Assembly: GCA_026770585.1 (NCBI GenBank)
Contig: MU646834.1
Span: forward strand, 142,535-155,985
Origin: Baffinella frigidus
Lineage: Eukaryota; Cryptophyceae; Cryptomonadales; Baffinellaceae
Direction: 5' to 3'
DNA: 13,451 nt
Below the pieces are notes generated by a model. The model was not told the DNA's origin and did no database searches. It saw only the letters and a program-made list of their open reading frames with translations. A program made the translations under genes and the position numbers. Below are positions 11,718 to 13,451 of this stretch, in pieces. How positions within the stretch are numbered: the first letter of the stretch is position 1; every line of letters begins with the position of its first letter.

Positions 11718-11860
11718 GGGACGACTCAATTTAAACCGCCTTTTATGCTATCTTAAGGGTGGTGTCTCTCTTATTTTTCTATATTAGCTTCGACATAGTT
11801 TTAATTTAGGAGAAACCCATCCCAAGATAGCAAAAAACGCGGTTTAAATTGAGTCGTCCC
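11718..11860. mobile_element. Palindrome family H (143 bp)
   Basis: Left GGGACGACTCAATTTAAACC with tgctatctt further in; right ggtttaaattgagtcgtccc with aagatagca. Arms of about 50 bp with mismatches toward the centre. A relic of the right arm lies at about 7196-7232. Confidence 0.7.
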
Positions 11861-12070
11861 GCCTATGAACACGCCGCGCTCCTCGTCTACTTCCCGGTGC
11901 ACCTGTGAACCCAAACACGTTGTCAGTAAACACTATGTAAACCCTTTTATTTTTGACGTGCACAACACTGAACTAGGTGCGTAAACACTAAACCCTGTTG
12001 AGTGCGTAAACACTAAACCCTCTTGAGGATTTAGGGCGGAAACACGAAACCCTCTTAACTGCGGGCTAAC
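11861..12070 (+). repeat. S-block 2 remnant and a GTAAACACTAAACCCT minisatellite
   Basis: ctcctcgtctacttcccggt matches the start of S-block 1. It is followed by about four imperfect units of gtgcgtaaacactaaaccct with cttgag joints (about 11928-12060). No coding sequence. Confidence 0.65.
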
Positions 12071-12233
12071 TTCATCCGGTCAGGTATTTAAATTAAATGC
12101 TCGGGAGTTCCCAAAATGTACGAAAATTACTACACATGATCGTTCGGACACGACTCTTTTGTCGCTTGTGTAGTAATTTTCGTTGTATGGGGAACTCCGC
12201 CGAGCATTTAAATTAAATACCTGGCGGGATGAA
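12071..12233. mobile_element. Palindrome family E (about 163 bp)
   Basis: TTCATCCGGTCAGGTATTTA and its inverse taaataccTGgcgggatgaa, continuing through aattaaatgctcgg, gagttccc and gaaaattactacaca. A long fold-back AT-rich element; the outer end is set by ttcatcc / ggatgaa. Confidence 0.75.
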
Positions 12234-12239
12234 ACTGTC

Positions 12240-12515
12240 GGGCTTGCTTCCTGGTACACGTGTGGAACCAAAAAAGTTCAAGCGCACAACCAAAAACGTG
12301 GAAGTGCGTCACCAAAAACGTGAACGCGCGTAAACACGAAACCCTCGTCACTGTGGGTGAACTGTCGCAAGAACATGTTCTTACACTCGCTCCCTCCCTC
12401 TCTCTCTCTCTCAACAACGTGTGGTTTCCCGGTCTCTCTCTCTCGCGCGCGCGCTCTCTCTCTCTCTCACACTCACTCAATCACGTGCGATTTCCCGTTC
12501 TATCTCTCTCTCTCT
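12240..12515 (+). repeat. S-block 3 with CT microsatellite
   Basis: Repeats S-block 1 (gcacaaccaaaaacgtggaa, then gtgggtgaactgtcgcaaga) and ends in CT runs with acaacgtgtggtttcccggt and aatcacgtgcgatttcccgt. Interrupted at its end by element F. Confidence 0.75.
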
Positions 12516-12519
12516 GAGC

Positions 12520-12669
12520 TTATCTCAGAAAAGGGATTTTTAAATTCGTTTTCTTAAGTCAACCCCCCTTCAAATTTGTCAACTTATGCGCAGAGAAAAT
12601 AATAAGTTGACGAATTTGTACAGGAATTGACTTGATAAAACGAATTTAAAAACCCCTTTTCTGAGATAA
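12520..12669. mobile_element. Palindrome family F (150 bp) with 4-bp GAGC duplication
   Basis: Ends TTATCTCAGAAAAGGGATTT and aaaccccttttctgagataa; inner arms aattcgtttt / aaaacgaatt and gtcaactta / taagttgac also pair. GAGC occurs at 12516-12519 and 12670-12673. Removing the element and one GAGC gives ctctgagctctcctcg, one base different from the paralogous unoccupied site ctctgagatctcctcg at about 11661-11676. Confidence 0.8.
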
Positions 12670-12673
12670 GAGC

Positions 12674-13196
12674 TCTCCTCGTCTGCTTCCCGGGGACGAC
12701 ACAGGCGCGCAGATAAGTCCATTTACTTTCGTGGCAATAGGTAAAAAAATCTCGGTACAACGACATCTTATTGACCGACAATTCGACAAAATTCTCGTCG
12801 AAATTTCTTGCGAAGCCCACTGTGTGGCTGACAGACTATTCTCAAGTTGATAATCTGATCCTGTGGGGCGTCTGTCTTTGGAGCAAACGGGAGCCAGGTC
12901 TCACCTACCACTTAGCAGCCAGCAAAGACCTTTTCACCTCGAATTCAAGGTGCAATTCCGGTCAGGTCCCAGGGCAATGGATAAGATTCCAGTACAAATG
13001 TTTTAGATGGACTGTATCCGTGAAGCCCCCGGTGGCTGCTAAGTGGTTGGCAACAGTCGTGCCGGGAGCTCGACCGGTCCATTTGGTCTCGAGACCGTGT
13101 AGAGCAGGTGAGACCACATAGACCAAGACCGTGTGGGGGTTCGGACCTTCTTAGCCCGTGCAGGTTCCGTGCACTGGAAGACGCCCCTGCAGACCG
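12674..13196. other. Region with an inverted-repeat pair, no firm gene
   Basis: cctaccacttagcagccagc (about 12905-12924) and ggtggctgctaagtggttgg (13030-13049) are inverted and may bound an element of about 145 bp. gactattctcaagttgat matches 5634. ggtctcgagacc near 13087 is palindromic. A plus frame 12771-13121 is open for 117 codons but begins at TTG, crosses the inverted repeat and has no recognised domain, so I leave it unannotated as a gene. Confidence 0.5.
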
Positions 13197-13451
13197 GGAA
13201 ATCACACGTGATTGAGAGAGAGAAGGGGAGAGGGAGAGAGAGAGGGAGAGAGAGGGGGAGAGAGAGAGAGCGCGCGCGAGTGTGTGTGTGTGAGAGAGAG
13301 CGCGGGAAATCACACGTGATTGAGAGAGAGAGGGGGAGAGAGGGAGGGAGGGAGAGAGAGAGAAAGCAGGGCATCACACGTGATTGAGAGAGAGATAGAG
13401 AGCGAGAGCGAGGGAGGGGGAGAGCAAGAGCGAGCGAGAGAGAGAGAGAGA
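13197..13451 (-). repeat. Inverted GA microsatellite with TCACACGTGATTGAG spacers
   Basis: Three units of gggaaatcacacgtgattga or close variants (13197, 13304, 13370) separated by 60-80 bp of GA repeat; runs off the right edge. It is the reverse complement of the CT/ACGTG unit at 11535-11672 and 12398-12510. Confidence 0.8.

Noticed and set aside
12771-13121. 117-codon plus ORF
   Set aside because: Begins at TTG, passes through an inverted-repeat pair, and shows no recognisable domain; may be chance.
1-13451. tRNA or rRNA genes
   Set aside because: No cloverleaf with a GGTTCRANNCC arm and no conserved rRNA segment was seen by eye; a covariance-model scan would be decisive.

Overview
The window reads as accessory, repeat-dense DNA from a eukaryotic nuclear genome. 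The likeliest source is a photosynthetic protist or alga. Grounds for eukaryote: short coding pieces with no full-length ORF, AG splice-acceptor contexts, (GA)n/(CT)n microsatellites, long tracts of degenerate TTTAGGG/CCCTAAA telomere-like repeat, and many short non-autonomous inverted-repeat elements (MITEs). Grounds for alga: the piece at the left edge resembles the C-terminus of light-dependent protochlorophyllide reductase (inference), and the telomere-like sequence is the plant/green-alga type. I see no bacterial operon, rRNA, tRNA or CRISPR.

Layout. 1-754: three successive copies of one terminal exon (reductase-like C-terminus), separated by GA-microsatellite DNA. 755-2350: a TA-flanked MITE (family A), a roughly 170-bp tandem repeat present in both orientations (family R), and a 63-bp-arm palindrome (family G). 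2350-3340: sparse, with small direct repeats. 3207-3439: a small ORF in strong Kozak context, then a first exon with a clear signal peptide. 3440-4590: non-coding with hairpins, including palindrome D. 4591-6750: a second array of repeated exons, whose intact members end ...SLPEPSIGAVLQFYDQGK-stop, separated by CCCAAACC-type tracts and MITEs. 6750-8760: a dense field of family A and B MITEs around one open exon of an apparent membrane protein (7520-7893), which a family B element interrupts. 8760-9640: more MITEs and a 328-bp element (K) with perfect terminal repeats. 9630-11211: a third exon array on the minus strand, encoding KVVVSTNLSVEDVKTKLK repeatedly, again beside telomere-like tracts. 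11220-13451: blocks about 0.9-1 kb apart, each with a CT microsatellite and an ACGTG core, into which palindromes H, E and F are inserted; the array reappears inverted at the right end.

Two themes stand out. First, three unrelated C-terminal or short exons have each been copied 3 to 8 times in head-to-tail arrays. In two arrays a telomere-like tract lies, C-rich on the coding strand, immediately before the presumed splice acceptor. Second, at least 14 MITE copies of two size-constant families (about 118 and 101 bp) sit at TA dinucleotides. Several hit the TA of the same TAG stop codon in a repeated exon tail, and some hit G-TA-G sites where the insertion becomes a GT...AG-bounded segment that could behave as an intron. 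No complete multi-exon gene can be assembled from this window alone. Family names A to K, R and the exon labels are mine.
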